A model generated the notes under the pieces. That model was given only the letters and a program-made list of their open reading frames with translations. It was not told where the DNA came from and did no database searches. A DNA stretch of 64,000 nt from Streptosporangium becharense (GTDB taxonomy: Bacteria > Actinomycetota > Actinomycetes > Streptosporangiales > Streptosporangiaceae), in NCBI RefSeq assembly GCF_014204985.1, contig NZ_JACHMP010000001.1:1550001-1614000 (forward strand). The letters run 5' to 3'. This document shows, one piece after another, positions 44,701-52,878 of this stretch. A program made the position numbers and the translations under genes. Every line of letters begins with the position of its first letter. Positions within the stretch are counted from its first letter, which is position 1.

Positions 44701-44918
44701 GCGGAACCGGACCCGGGACGGCCCTCAGACGCCTCCTGCGCGCCCGGGGACGCGGGTCCTCCGGCGCGGGCCGGGCCCGGCCTGCCGGTGGCGTCGGGGG
44801 CGCCTCCCGGCCGCGCGGGACGGCCCGGACCGCCGGGGGCCCGGCGACCGGAGCCCCCGGCTGGGGTGCCGGGGGCTCCGCGATCCGGTCCGGCGTCCCG
44901 TCCGCCGGTCTCTCTCAC
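41709..44918 (-). CDS. ftsI: FtsI/PbpB septal transpeptidase with ~500-residue disordered N-terminal extension
   Basis: 1069 residues, roughly twice the normal length. Residues 1 to about 500 are a Gly/Arg/Pro/Ser/Ala-rich, strongly basic region with internal repeats and no globular motif. The TM helix is at about 505-520 (INVGLVVMTFVLSIFAGRLV), followed by the PBP dimerisation domain (ARRGSITDANGHELAVTVEAREIFVDP) and the transpeptidase: STNK (Ser785), SSN (840-842), KTGT (Lys985). It cross-links septal peptidoglycan with FtsW. The extension is cytoplasmic. The GTG at 44918 overlaps the stop of the ftsL-like gene (GTGA), which supports this distant start and so the reality of the extension. 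Confidence 0.93.
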   Translation of the reverse strand: MRETGGRDAGPDRGAPGTPAGGSGRRAPGGPGRPARPGGAPDATGRPGPARAGGPASPGAQEASEGRPGSGSAGRTPAEGPAGRSSGSAARTGSTGRSSARSSGGAGGSGRPGASGRAATPDGPARQGSAGRPPAAGGSGRAGSPGRPSSGAGGSGRAGSPGRPASSGKTSADGSAGRSSGSAARPGSAGRSSVPGSAAGSGSTGRSPARPSGGAGGSGRPGASGRGGAPEGSDRQGPTGRPASSDRSGKSRGTAGGGRQAFPGRASGPGGPGSARRPAAGGSGRPAPAPRPPATDGPGRPGSAGRSSGAGRPPASDGNGGSGRPARPATGRPARPGGPDRRARHDTTGGPGRTRGPADPDRPGTGGPARRERSAGPGAGRPAGSDRPGRPPRPEGPGRSTRPEGPGRPGRAETGRSARQEAADRPAGPPGPDRTRRPGRPRGDEPPAPAGRGRPTPGHRPERPGETEHTINAVRGPGGGGGTRPPRPPARPAAVLRLGNPRRRINVGLVVMTFVLSIFAGRLVQLQGLDSKIYTAEAAKQRVHEETLTARRGSITDANGHELAVTVEAREIFVDPAEVEAAKRDQVATVLAKELGEPKERVAGLLANTASRYQKVAVAVPSVAERIMAHGFKGVGSTHRYRREYPGGDLAGTLLGFVGDAGTGLAGLESTFDKVLSGRDGKQLVETGAAGQRIPMTRSTQQAPVDGRNVRLTIDRDIQWAAQKAVGEQVAATGARTGSVIVMDVQTGQVYAMANAPELDLRNWAKTPQENWANRAVTEVFEPGSTNKVITAAAALESGAVRPGTAFTVPDRIRCADQVLKDSHPHATERLTFSGVVATSSNVGTILAAQRIGDQKLHSMLERFGFGAKPGSGLPGEEAGLLPDWRTWSGSQRCTVAYGQGVSVTALQTASVYQTIANGGVRVTPQIVAGTTTGNGAFTPSAPGKKTRVVGERTAKEVTAMLEAAVSEQGTGNLAAIDGYRVAGKTGTAMRYDPSCQGYCGYTATFVGFAPADKPRLVVLAVVQDPREGYYGGEIAAPVFKKVMTFALKSLKVPPTGTRPSPVRIRAGG

Positions 44919-45430
44919 CGGCCCGTGCCCTCCGCCCGCTCCCGTCCGACGGGGTTCAGGCTCTCGCTGGCGGTCCGTCCCGCCGAACCGTCGGGGACGA
45001 TGACGCGCGAGGTCTCCCAGTCGGGCTGCTGGCCCTGCTTCTCGGCGTTGCCGGCGAGGGTGCCCGGCATCTCCATCTGCGCGTTGCGGTTGGCCTTCTC
45101 CTGCTTCTCCAGGCGCAGGTGCTTGGTGTCCCTGCGCAGTTCGCTGGCCCGGAAGGAGTCTTGCGCGAGGACGGTGTTCAGCAGCAGCAGGCTGACCAGG
45201 CCGCCGCCGAGCAGGCCGACCACGAGCAGCACGAAAGGAGTCCGCGGCGCGCGCGCCGGACGGGGCCGCCGGACGGCCCTGACCGGCGGGGCCTGGTCCG
45301 CGACGGGCGCGGGCCCGGCCGGGCCGCCGCGGCGTCGCTGCGGCGTGGCGCGGGGGACGCGCACGGGTCGCGCACCGCGGCCGGGCGCGGTGCGGCGGAC
45401 GTCTGTGTCACTCCTCGTCAACTGCCTCAC
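44915..45430 (-). CDS. FtsL-like septum formation protein
   Basis: 171 residues. A basic Arg/Pro-rich cytoplasmic N-terminus (about 1-62), one TM helix (about 64-88, [26 protein letters not shown]), then a short coiled coil ([23 protein letters not shown]) and a polar tail. Sequence conservation of FtsL is low, so the call rests on topology, the leucine-zipper-like segment and position between rsmH and ftsI. The GTG at 45430 overlaps rsmH by 23 bp; the stop overlaps the ftsI start by 4 bp. It should form the FtsQLB complex. Confidence 0.82.
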   Translation of the reverse strand: MRQLTRSDTDVRRTAPGRGARPVRVPRATPQRRRGGPAGPAPVADQAPPVRAVRRPRPARAPRTPFVLLVVGLLGGGLVSLLLLNTVLAQDSFRASELRRDTKHLRLEKQEKANRNAQMEMPGTLAGNAEKQGQQPDWETSRVIVPDGSAGRTASESLNPVGRERAEGTGR

Positions 45431-46400
45431 GGATCCTCTCTACCGCCCGACACCGGGCAGAGGCCGCCCGCGGGTTGCGGGCCACCTCCTCTTCGCTCGG
45501 AAGCTCGGCTCCCCTCGTCAGGAACGCGAACCGCGGCTGGTGAGCCGGCAGCGGGACAGGGAGCCCGGGGGGACTGCTATCCCGGGTTCGCGTGGTCATA
45601 ACCTGCTTCGTCAGCCGGTCTTCGAGGGAGTGGTATGCGAGCACGACGGCGCGCCCGCCCAGCGTCAACGCGTCGAGCGCGGCGGGGAGCGCACGTTCCA
45701 GCGCCGTCAACTCCGCGTTCACCTCGATTCGCAACGCCTGAAAAGTCCTTTTGGCGGGGTTGCCCCCGGTCCTGCGGGTGGCGGCCGGGATGGCCTCACG
45801 GACGATCTCCGCAAGCCGCTTGGTCGACGTTATGGCCTCCCTGGCCCTTTCCTTGGTAATGAGCCGCGCGACACGCGGGGCGAATCGTTCTTCTCCGTAA
45901 TCCCGCAGGATCCGGATGAGGTCGGCGACCGGGTAGGTGTTGACGACGGTCTCCGCCGTGAGCTCCTGGTCGCGGTCCATCCGCATGTCCAGCGGCGCGT
46001 CGTAGGAGTACGCGAAACCGCGTTCGGCCTCGTCCAGCTGGGGGGAGGAGACACCCAGGTCGAACAGGGCACCGTCGATGCGGGGGCGGCCGAGCTCCGC
46101 CAGCACGCGGGGAAGCTCGTCGGAGACCGCCCGGACCAGGGTGATCCGGCCGGCGTACGGGGCGAGCCTGGCGGTGGAGTGCTCGATGGCGAAGGGATCG
46201 CGGTCGATCCCGATCAGGTGGAGCGCGGGATGCGCGGCCAGTAGCGCCTCGGCGTGGCCGCCGAGGCCGAGGTTGGCGTCGACGAGGACCGGATCGGGGC
46301 GGGAGAGCGCGGGAGCCAGCAGCTCCAGCACCCGGTCGAGCATGACGGGGATGTGCCCGCCGGACGCCTGAACCTCGTTGCTGTTGTCTTCGGCGCGCAT
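45408..46400 (-). CDS. rsmH: 16S rRNA (cytosine1402-N4)-methyltransferase RsmH
   Basis: 330 residues. Class I SAM methyltransferase with [16 protein letters not shown]-binding [24 protein letters not shown], and the family signature [18 protein letters not shown]. Later motifs are [15 protein letters not shown] and AYHSLEDR. It methylates C1402 of 16S rRNA in the 30S subunit. It is the second gene of the cluster (mraW). A 228-bp non-coding gap separates it from mraZ, unlike the tight spacing of the rest of the cluster. Confidence 0.96.
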   Translation of the reverse strand: MRAEDNSNEVQASGGHIPVMLDRVLELLAPALSRPDPVLVDANLGLGGHAEALLAAHPALHLIGIDRDPFAIEHSTARLAPYAGRITLVRAVSDELPRVLAELGRPRIDGALFDLGVSSPQLDEAERGFAYSYDAPLDMRMDRDQELTAETVVNTYPVADLIRILRDYGEERFAPRVARLITKERAREAITSTKRLAEIVREAIPAATRRTGGNPAKRTFQALRIEVNAELTALERALPAALDALTLGGRAVVLAYHSLEDRLTKQVMTTRTRDSSPPGLPVPLPAHQPRFAFLTRGAELPSEEEVARNPRAASARCRAVERIREAVDEE

Positions 46401-46628
46401 GAAGCGCGAACCCCCTCATTTCGCCGCGCCCGTCCGCGGACATGCGGCGGACGCTCACCGGTGTCCCTGATCTGGCCCCCACCCCCGGGGCCGTCCGGCC
46501 AGGTCCCCATCCGCACCCGCGTGTCCGTCGGTCACCTGACACCGGGGAAGGTGCATCAGCTGACCGACAGGTGGTTGCGGGTGGAGACCTCGCCGAACGA
46601 CGTATTCACCGATGAGTCGACCGTGGCA
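46401..46628 (-). ncRNA. Candidate structured 5' leader of rsmH (mraW RNA-type region)
   Basis: This gap is transcribed with the cluster and is unusually long. It contains a nested hairpin at 46527-46568: GTCGGTCA pairs with TGACCGAC, and inside TGA..CACC pairs with GGTGTCA around a CCCC-containing loop. A conserved 'mraW' RNA motif in the 5' leaders of actinomycete mraW operons is known from comparative genomics (from memory). I cannot match its consensus here, so this is a positional candidate only. Confidence 0.4.
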
Positions 46629-47060
46629 TCACAGAATCCCTGGCAGCACCTCCTCCGACAGATCGGCGAAAGCCTGCTCCTGATCGGCCAGATAGGTCTC
46701 CCAGGCGTTCGCGGCCCAGATCTCCAGCCGGGTGTTGGCTCCGATGACCACGCAGTCGCGGCTCAGGCTGGCGTACTCACGCAAAGCCTGCGGCACGGTG
46801 ATGCGTCCCTGCTTGTCGGCGACCTCGTCGGACGCGCTGGCGAAGAGGACGCGGCTGTAGTCACGGACCGCCTTGGCGGTGACCGGCGCGTTGCGCAGAG
46901 CCTCGGTTATGCGCTGGAACTCCTCTACGGGAAAGACGTAGAGGCAGCGCTCCTGGCCTTTGGTGATCACCAGACCCTCCGCCAGCTCCTCACGGTACTT
47001 CGCCGGCAGGAACAGCCGTCCCTTGTCATCGAGGCGCAGGTGATGGGTGCCGAGGAACAC
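46629..47060 (-). CDS. mraZ: MraZ transcriptional regulator
   Basis: 143 residues, the standard length. Two SpoVT/AbrB-like DNA-binding repeats: [23 protein letters not shown] at the N-terminus and [17 protein letters not shown] in the second half. MraZ is the first gene of dcw clusters and in E. coli represses its own operon. GTG at 47060 is chosen because AGGAGG lies eight bases upstream and the protein then begins MFLGTHH as in homologues; the longer frame from 47129 overlaps the promoter. A phased repeat operator is found just upstream. Confidence 0.95.
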   Translation of the reverse strand: MFLGTHHLRLDDKGRLFLPAKYREELAEGLVITKGQERCLYVFPVEEFQRITEALRNAPVTAKAVRDYSRVLFASASDEVADKQGRITVPQALREYASLSRDCVVIGANTRLEIWAANAWETYLADQEQAFADLSEEVLPGIL

Positions 47061-47110
47061 CGGCTCCACCTCCTGTGCCCAGCGGAGCGCCAGGCATCGC
47101 TGCCTCTGCC

Positions 47111-47147
47111 CTCCACTGCGCACCACCATACTCCACTTCTCTCCACC
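47111..47147 (-). promoter_or_regulatory. Predicted MraZ operator: four GTGG(A/T)G repeats at exact 10-bp phasing
   Basis: On the minus strand GTGGAG, GTGGAG, GTGGTG and GTGGAG occur at 10-bp intervals (plus-strand CTCCAC/CACCAC at 47141, 47131, 47121 and 47111). The repeats overlap the -10 region of the mraZ promoter. E. coli MraZ binds direct repeats with the same 10-bp period, so autoregulation is a strong inference. Confidence 0.75.
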
Positions 47148-47152
47148 GTCAA
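47125..47152 (-). promoter_or_regulatory. Promoter of the dcw cluster (mraZ)
   Basis: TTGACG (47152-47147), 16-bp spacer, TATGGT (47130-47125) on the minus strand. Transcription would start near 47118, about 57 nt before the mraZ GTG. This is the best sigma-70-type match seen in the window. Confidence 0.65.
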
Positions 47153-47582
47153 CTGATTCCGGGCGCCGCGACGGCGGGTCGGATGACCGTTTTCCCAGTT
47201 CAGAAGGGGTGGCGTGGAGTGGAGGGGGGTAAGCGGCGCGGCATGTGTCCGCGAAGTGTCGAAAAGGTGTCCGGATAACGGGAAGATCCGGAGATTAACC
47301 GTAAGAGGGGTAAGAATGGTGGAAGACGCACCGACTCACGTCTCGTCCCGCCACCCGCCGCGGCACCGGCGCACCGCGCGGACGGGAACGGCGGGAACGG
47401 CGGGAACACGACAACCGGTGTACGCGTTGGGGCTGTTCACCCGAAATCATCCCTAATGACCACATAAAGTCGCCGCTGGACGCACAGCGCCGTAGTGTCG
47501 GCACACAGAATGAACCATGGGCCGACAAAGCCCCGCAATACGAATCCCCGGCGCGCAACCGCCGCACCCTCATGGAGGCCTG
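47153..47582. other. 430-bp divergent intergenic region mraZ / moxR
   Basis: No convincing gene. On the plus strand a 5-bp-phased run GTGGCGTGGAGTGGAGG lies at 47209-47225; it resembles the GTGGAG element but not the 10-bp spacing. The segment 47440-47520 is less GC-rich than its surroundings and probably holds the moxR promoter, though I cannot assign clear -35 and -10 boxes. Confidence 0.5.
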
Positions 47583-48560
47583 GTGGCAGTAACCCATGAC
47601 GTCTCACCTCCGCTCGATGATCTTGTGGTCACCGCGCACCGGATCCGCGAGTCGATCGAGTCGGTGATCGAAGGCAAGAGCGACGTCATCCGCCTGACCT
47701 TGACCGTACTGCTCGCCGAAGGCCACCTCCTCATCGAAGACGTGCCGGGGGTGGGGAAGACGATGCTCGCCAAGGCGCTGGCACGCTCCATCGACTGCCC
47801 GGTGCGCCGCGTGCAGTTCACACCCGACCTGCTGCCCAGCGACATCACCGGAGTAAGCGCTTACAACCAGCAGACCCGGGAGTTCGAGTTCAAGCCCGGT
47901 CCGGTGTTCGCCAACATCGTGGTGGGCGACGAGATCAACCGGGCCTCGCCGAAGACCCAGTCGGCCCTGCTGGAGTGCATGGAGGAGCACCAGGTCACCG
48001 TCGACGGCGCCACCTACCGGCTCGACAGTCCCTTCATGGTGATCGCGACGCAGAACCCCATCGAGATGGAGGGCACCTATCCCCTCCCCGAGGCCCAGCG
48101 CGACCGCTTCACCGCCCGGATCGCCATGGGCTACCCGGCTCCCTCGGCCGAGCTGGAGATGCTCGACGTGCACGGCGCCGCCTCCCCGCTGGACAAGCTG
48201 GAGCCGGTGGCCACCACCGCCGAGGTGAAGGCGCTGATCCAGGCGGTGCGCGGCGTCTACGTCTCACAGCCGATCAAGAAGTACGCCATCGACCTGGTCA
48301 CCGCCACCCGCCAGTCGCCCGAACTGCGGCTGGGCGCCTCCCCGCGCTCGACCCTCCAGCTCGTCAGAGCCGCGCGTGCGCACGCCGCGCTCTCCGACCG
48401 CGACTACGTCATCCCCGACGACCTGCAGGACCTGTGCGTCCCCGTGCTGGCGCACCGCCTGCTGCCGAGCCTCGAGGCGCAGGGGCAGCGGCGCCTGCCC
48501 GAACAGGTGATCGCCGACCTGGTCCGCCGGGTGCCCGTCCCCGAGGCCCAGGTACGGTGA
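47583..48560 (+). CDS. MoxR family AAA+ ATPase
   Basis: 325 residues from GTG 47583, which has GGAGG five bases upstream; a frame from 47517 would add 22 unlikely residues. Walker A is DVPGVGKTMLAKAL, Walker B VVGDEINRA, sensor 1 VIATQNPIEMEGTYPLPEAQRDRF, and the lid follows. MoxR ATPases act as chaperones for maturation of partner proteins, often with VWA or DUF58 proteins encoded next door. The stop overlaps the DUF58 start (GTGA). Confidence 0.93.
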   Translation: MAVTHDVSPPLDDLVVTAHRIRESIESVIEGKSDVIRLTLTVLLAEGHLLIEDVPGVGKTMLAKALARSIDCPVRRVQFTPDLLPSDITGVSAYNQQTREFEFKPGPVFANIVVGDEINRASPKTQSALLECMEEHQVTVDGATYRLDSPFMVIATQNPIEMEGTYPLPEAQRDRFTARIAMGYPAPSAELEMLDVHGAASPLDKLEPVATTAEVKALIQAVRGVYVSQPIKKYAIDLVTATRQSPELRLGASPRSTLQLVRAARAHAALSDRDYVIPDDLQDLCVPVLAHRLLPSLEAQGQRRLPEQVIADLVRRVPVPEAQVR

Positions 48561-49816
48561 TCTCGGGCCTCAAGGCGCTCACCGCCCGCGGCAGGTCCTT
48601 CCTCGCCTCGGGCGTCGCGGCGCTGCTGTGCGCCTTCCTCCTCGGCGAGCACGACCTGCTCAGGATCGCCGTGCTGATCATCTCCCTGCCGCTGCTGGCG
48701 GCCATGGTGGTGGCCCGCACGCGCTACCGGCTGAGCTGCGCGCGGCGCCTTGACCCGCCCCGGACCGAGGCGGGCGGCGAAGCCGTCGTGACGCTGCGGC
48801 TGGAGAACGTCACCCGGCTGCCGACCGGCCTGCTGATGGTCGAGGACACCGTTCCCTACGCGCTGGGCGCCCGGCCCAGGTTCGTCCTGGACCGGATCGA
48901 GGCGCAGGGTGTCCGGGAGATCGACTACCGGGTCCGCTCCGACCTGCGCGGCCGCTTCCCCATCGGCCCGCTCTCCGTCCAGATCAACGACCCCTTCGGC
49001 CTGGTCGAGCTGACCAGGTCGTTCACCATCAGCGACAGCCTGGTGGTGACGCCCAGGGTGGTGCCGCTCCCCCAGGTGCGGCTCTCCGGAGACTGGGCCG
49101 GCGGCGGCGACAGCCGCGCCAGGAACGTGGCCGCGGCCGGGGACGACGACGTGGCGCCACGCGAGTACCGGCAGGGTGACGACCTGCGCCGGGTGCACTG
49201 GCGCTCGACCGCCAGGCGCGGCGAGCTGATGGTGCGGCGCGAGGAGCAGCAGTGGCAGAGCAGGGGGGCGTTGCTGCTCGACACGCGCCGCTCCGCCCAC
49301 TGGGGTGAGGGCCCGCGCTCGTCGTTCGAGACGGCGGTCTCCGCCGCCGCCTCCATCGGCGTGCAGCTCGCCCACCAGGGCCTGGGCCTGCGCCTGGTCA
49401 CCGACCAGGGCGCCGAGCACCTCGCCGACGGCGGGGTGAGCTGGTCGCTGCTGGACACCCTGGCCGTGGTGCGGGCCAGCGCCGCGCGGTCGCTGGAGTT
49501 CGGCGTCGGCGCGCTGCGTCAGGGCGGCGGCGACGGGCTGGTCGTGGCCGTGCTCGGCGCGATGGACGCCGAGCAGGCCCGGGCACTGGCCAGGGTCAGG
49601 CACGGCAACATGACCGGCGTGGCGGTGATGTTGGACGTGGCCGGCTGGGAGCGTCCGGACACCGGTCACCCGGACGAGGGGTTCCAGGCGGCGCGGGCGG
49701 TGCTCGCAGGAGCGGGGTGGCGCGTCGTGCGGCTGCCCTCCGGCGTCTCCATCGCGAGCGTGTGGCATGAGGCCGCGCAGAGCGGGCGGTTCGCGGCAGT
49801 CAGAGGTGACTCATGA
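48557..49816 (+). CDS. DUF58 domain protein
   Basis: 419 residues starting with GTG at 48557 inside the moxR stop. Two N-terminal TM segments (about 11-29 and 32-50) are followed by a beta-rich region (VTLRLENVTRLPTGLLMVEDTVP, LRGRFPIGPLSVQINDPFGLVEL) and the DUF58 signature REYRQGDDLRRVHWRSTARRGELMVRREE, split here by position about 195-225. A VWA-like fold is expected at the C-terminus. Its partner is the MoxR ATPase. The stop overlaps the transglutaminase start (ATGA). Confidence 0.9.
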   Translation: MISGLKALTARGRSFLASGVAALLCAFLLGEHDLLRIAVLIISLPLLAAMVVARTRYRLSCARRLDPPRTEAGGEAVVTLRLENVTRLPTGLLMVEDTVPYALGARPRFVLDRIEAQGVREIDYRVRSDLRGRFPIGPLSVQINDPFGLVELTRSFTISDSLVVTPRVVPLPQVRLSGDWAGGGDSRARNVAAAGDDDVAPREYRQGDDLRRVHWRSTARRGELMVRREEQQWQSRGALLLDTRRSAHWGEGPRSSFETAVSAAASIGVQLAHQGLGLRLVTDQGAEHLADGGVSWSLLDTLAVVRASAARSLEFGVGALRQGGGDGLVVAVLGAMDAEQARALARVRHGNMTGVAVMLDVAGWERPDTGHPDEGFQAARAVLAGAGWRVVRLPSGVSIASVWHEAAQSGRFAAVRGDS

Positions 49817-52227
49817 GACTTCCCATCGCGTCGGGCGCGGCGACCGCGGCGGTCGCCGTCTCGCTCTACCCCCTCTTCCAGGGCGACGACTGGTTCTGGA
49901 CCAGCCTCGGCGCCATCCTGGTCGTGGCCGGGGTCGGCGCGCTGATCGGCCGCCGGACGCTGCCCGCCTGGCTGGCCCCACCGGCCCAGCTGACGGCGCT
50001 GCTGGTCTACCTGACGGCGGTGTTCGCCCGCGAGGACGCATGGGCCCGGGTGGTGCCCACCGGGAGGTCGGTCGCCGAACTGGGCGACCTGCTGGCCGCG
50101 GGCTTCGCCGACATCCAGCGCTTCGCCGCCCCGGTGCCGGACAGCACCGGCATCGTCCTGCTGACCTGCGGCGGTGTCGGGGTGATCGCGGTGGCGGTCG
50201 ACCTGCTGGCCGTCCGGCTGCGCCGGGCGGCGCTCACCGGTCTTCCCCTGCTGGCGCTGTTCACCGTCCCGGCCGCGGTGGTGGCCGAGCCGATCGGCTG
50301 GCCCGCGTTCATCCTCGCGGCCCTGGGCTACCTGGGGCTGCTGGTCGCCGACGGGCGGGAGCGGGTCAGCCACTGGGGCAGGACGGTGCGAGCGCGCCGG
50401 ACGACGTCCTTCACCACCGAGTGGTCCTCCGGCAACGGGCTGCCGCGGCTGTCGGGCAAGCGCATCGGCTTCACCGCGGTCGCGCTGGCCGTCCTGCTGC
50501 CCGCGCTGCTGCCCACGCTGGAACCCGACCCGCTGTTCGGCTTCGGCGTCGGCAACGGCAAGGGCCGCGGCGGCAACTCCATCAGCGTCCCCAACCCGAT
50601 GGTCAACCTGCGCGGCCAGCTCTCCCTGCCGGGCAACTCCACCGTCCTGACCTACACCTCCAGCGACAGCCTGCCGCGTTACCTGCGGATGTACTCGCTG
50701 GACGTCTTCGACGGCGAGCAGTGGACGATGTCGGAGCCCAGGGGGCGCCCCGAGGACCGCACCTCGGAGGGGCCGCTGCCGTCGCCCCCGGGACAGAGCC
50801 CCGACGTCCCCGTCAAACCGGCGACCCTGCGGATCGGGGTGAGCCAGGAGGTGAAGCGGATGAGCTTCCTGCCCCTGCCTTACCCTGCCGCCCGGATCAC
50901 GGTGGAGGGCGACTGGCGTCCCGACCGCGACACCCTCATGGTCTTCTCCACCCGCGACACCGCCGAGGGACTGACGTACGAGGTGGTCACCGGCGAGCCG
51001 GAGGCCGACGCGGACCGGCTCAAGGCGGCGGGCACGGCGCCGGAGGAGATCCGGGAACGCTACCTGGAACTGCCGGCCGACCTGCCGGATGAGATCAGGG
51101 GGCTCGCCGCGCGGGTGGCCGACCGCGACGCCACCCCGTACGAACAGGCGATGCAGCTGCAGAAGTTCTTCACCTCGGACGGCGGGTTCACCTACAGCCT
51201 GGCCACCCAGGGCCACGACGGCCCTGCGCTGACGGACTTTCTGCTCCGCAGCCGGACGGGCTACTGCGAGCAGTTCGCCGCCTCCATGGCGGTGCTGGCG
51301 CGGGTCCTCGGCATCCCGGCCCGGGTCGCCATCGGGTACACCGGCGGCAGCGTCTCCTCCGGCGAGTGGCAGGTGCGCACCCACGACTCGCACGCCTGGC
51401 CCGAGCTGTACTTCGAGGGCACCGGGTGGCTCAGGTTCGAACCCACCCCGGCCGGCGGGGCGGGCCAGGGCAGCGCGACCGTGCCGTCGTACACCCGGCC
51501 CCGGGTCACCGCGCCGAGCACCCCGGACGAGCCGGCCGCCGCCCCGTCGTCGAGCGCCGACGGCTCGACCGAGCCGAACAGCCCGGCGAACAACCGCCGC
51601 GAGCAGTTGCTGGACCAGGACTTCGGCGGCGGGACGGTCCAGGTCGACGAGGGCGTGCCGACGGCCGTGTGGATCGGCCTCGGCGTCGTGGGCGTCCTGC
51701 TGGTGGCGCTGGTTCCGGCGTTGCTCCGCTGGGCGCTGCGGACCCGCCGGCTCCGTTCCCTCTCCCCCGGAGGGCGGCCCGGCTCCCGGGATCCGGCCGG
51801 TCCCGTCACCGTCAGAAGCGCGCGCCGGAGCCCCGCGGTCGCGGCCGCCTGGGCGGAGCTCGACGACATCCTGTACGACTACGGCATGTCGCGGCAGGCG
51901 AGTGAGAGCCCGCGGGCACTGGCCAGGAGGCTGTCCGCCGAGCACTCCCTCACCCCTGAGGCGGCGGCGGCGCTGTCCGGGATCGCCACCGCGGTCGAGC
52001 GGATGCTCTTCGCCAGGACGGCCGGGGAGACCGGCTCGCTGCGCGAGGACATGCGGACGGTACGGCGGGCGCTGGCCGCCACGGTCAGCCGGGGCCGGCG
52101 GATCCGCGCGGCGCTGCTGCCGCCCTCGACGCTGCTGCGGGCGCGGACGGCGGGCGGGCGGCTTCTGGACGGCTTCGACCGGCTGGGGAACATCCGGCTG
52201 CGGTGGCCGGCCGGGAAGAGCACCTGA
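49813..52227 (+). CDS. TgpA-type membrane transglutaminase-like protein
   Basis: 804 residues. About six N-terminal TM helices, then a large extracellular domain with a transglutaminase-like core: Cys485 in GYCEQFAASMAVLARVLGIPARV, His527 in THDSHAWPELYF, and FEPTP where the third catalytic acid (usually Asp) is Glu. A TM helix near residues 620-640 (WIGLGVVGVLLVALVPALL) leads to a cytoplasmic DUF4129-like tail (WAELDDILYDYG, SPRALARRL). The moxR-DUF58-tgpA trio, each overlapping by 4 bp, is a common actinobacterial unit of unknown substrate, likely envelope-related. Confidence 0.9.
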   Translation: MRLPIASGAATAAVAVSLYPLFQGDDWFWTSLGAILVVAGVGALIGRRTLPAWLAPPAQLTALLVYLTAVFAREDAWARVVPTGRSVAELGDLLAAGFADIQRFAAPVPDSTGIVLLTCGGVGVIAVAVDLLAVRLRRAALTGLPLLALFTVPAAVVAEPIGWPAFILAALGYLGLLVADGRERVSHWGRTVRARRTTSFTTEWSSGNGLPRLSGKRIGFTAVALAVLLPALLPTLEPDPLFGFGVGNGKGRGGNSISVPNPMVNLRGQLSLPGNSTVLTYTSSDSLPRYLRMYSLDVFDGEQWTMSEPRGRPEDRTSEGPLPSPPGQSPDVPVKPATLRIGVSQEVKRMSFLPLPYPAARITVEGDWRPDRDTLMVFSTRDTAEGLTYEVVTGEPEADADRLKAAGTAPEEIRERYLELPADLPDEIRGLAARVADRDATPYEQAMQLQKFFTSDGGFTYSLATQGHDGPALTDFLLRSRTGYCEQFAASMAVLARVLGIPARVAIGYTGGSVSSGEWQVRTHDSHAWPELYFEGTGWLRFEPTPAGGAGQGSATVPSYTRPRVTAPSTPDEPAAAPSSSADGSTEPNSPANNRREQLLDQDFGGGTVQVDEGVPTAVWIGLGVVGVLLVALVPALLRWALRTRRLRSLSPGGRPGSRDPAGPVTVRSARRSPAVAAAWAELDDILYDYGMSRQASESPRALARRLSAEHSLTPEAAAALSGIATAVERMLFARTAGETGSLREDMRTVRRALAATVSRGRRIRAALLPPSTLLRARTAGGRLLDGFDRLGNIRLRWPAGKST

Positions 52228-52256
52228 GCGGAGAGCCGGAGGACACCACCGACGAC

Positions 52257-52325
52257 ATGGGCCGCTCCCGCCGGGAGTGGCCCATCGTCCGTCAGAAGGG
52301 CACCGGCCGCCGGGGGTGGCCGGTG
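52257..52325. terminator. Two terminator hairpins between convergent genes
   Basis: Hairpin 1 (52257-52285): ATGGGCC and CTCCC pair with GGGAG and GGCCCAT with one mismatch. Hairpin 2 (52301-52325): CACCGGCC pairs with GGCCGGTG. They lie between the transglutaminase gene and the DUF3040 gene. Confidence 0.7.
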
Positions 52326-52332
52326 TCTTCCG

Positions 52333-52731
52333 CTAGCGCTCGTCGTGGCGGCGGCGCCAGCGCTCCTCCATGCGTTCCATGAAGCTCTGGCGGGGGCCGC
52401 CGCGGCGTCCGGGCCGGCCTCGCAGCTGGTCGGACGGCGTGGCCGCGGTCTCACCGAAGCCGTTCATCCGCTTCCAGCTGGACAGGCCCCACAGACACGC
52501 GGCGAGCATGACCACGAAACCGCCGACGCCGAGCGGGATGTTGATGATCACAACGCCCACCATCAGCAGGACGATGCCCAGGATGAAGCCGATGGAGGCC
52601 TTCACCAGGCGGCGCCGGTAATGGCTGCGTGGATCGCTGATCCTGACGGTGTTGGCCCACTTCGGGTCCTCGGCGTAGAGGGCCTGCTCGATCTGGTCGA
52701 GCAAGCGCTGCTCGTGCTCAGAGAGCGGCAC
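52333..52731 (-). CDS. DUF3040 membrane protein
   Basis: 132 residues from GTG 52731, which gives the typical DUF3040 start MPLSEHEQRLLDQIEQALYA; GGGAGG sits just upstream. Two adjacent TM helices (about 47-66 and 69-87: ASIGFILGIVLLMVGVVIIN, LGVGGFVVMLAACLWGLSS) follow. The tail is Arg-rich (RRGGPRQSFMERMEERWRRRHDER). The family is widespread in actinobacteria and has no known function; it is often found near dcw or dinB loci, as here. Confidence 0.88.
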   Translation of the reverse strand: MPLSEHEQRLLDQIEQALYAEDPKWANTVRISDPRSHYRRRLVKASIGFILGIVLLMVGVVIINIPLGVGGFVVMLAACLWGLSSWKRMNGFGETAATPSDQLRGRPGRRGGPRQSFMERMEERWRRRHDER

Positions 52732-52878
52732 GGCGCCTCCCAAGGACAGCCCCAGGACGGGGAAGACGGTGACGGACGACTCGGGGTGTCCGAACCTCGC
52801 GGTCGGTTATCCCCAGAATACGAGGCTGTAGACGTAGACGAAAGAAAACGTCCAACGTAGTCCAAACCGGAGGCGGAG

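Noticed and set aside
47209-47225. Second MraZ operator on the plus strand (GTGGCGTGGAGTGGAGG)
   Set aside because: Units recur at 5 bp rather than 10 bp, and it is 60 bp upstream of the cluster promoter; noted only.
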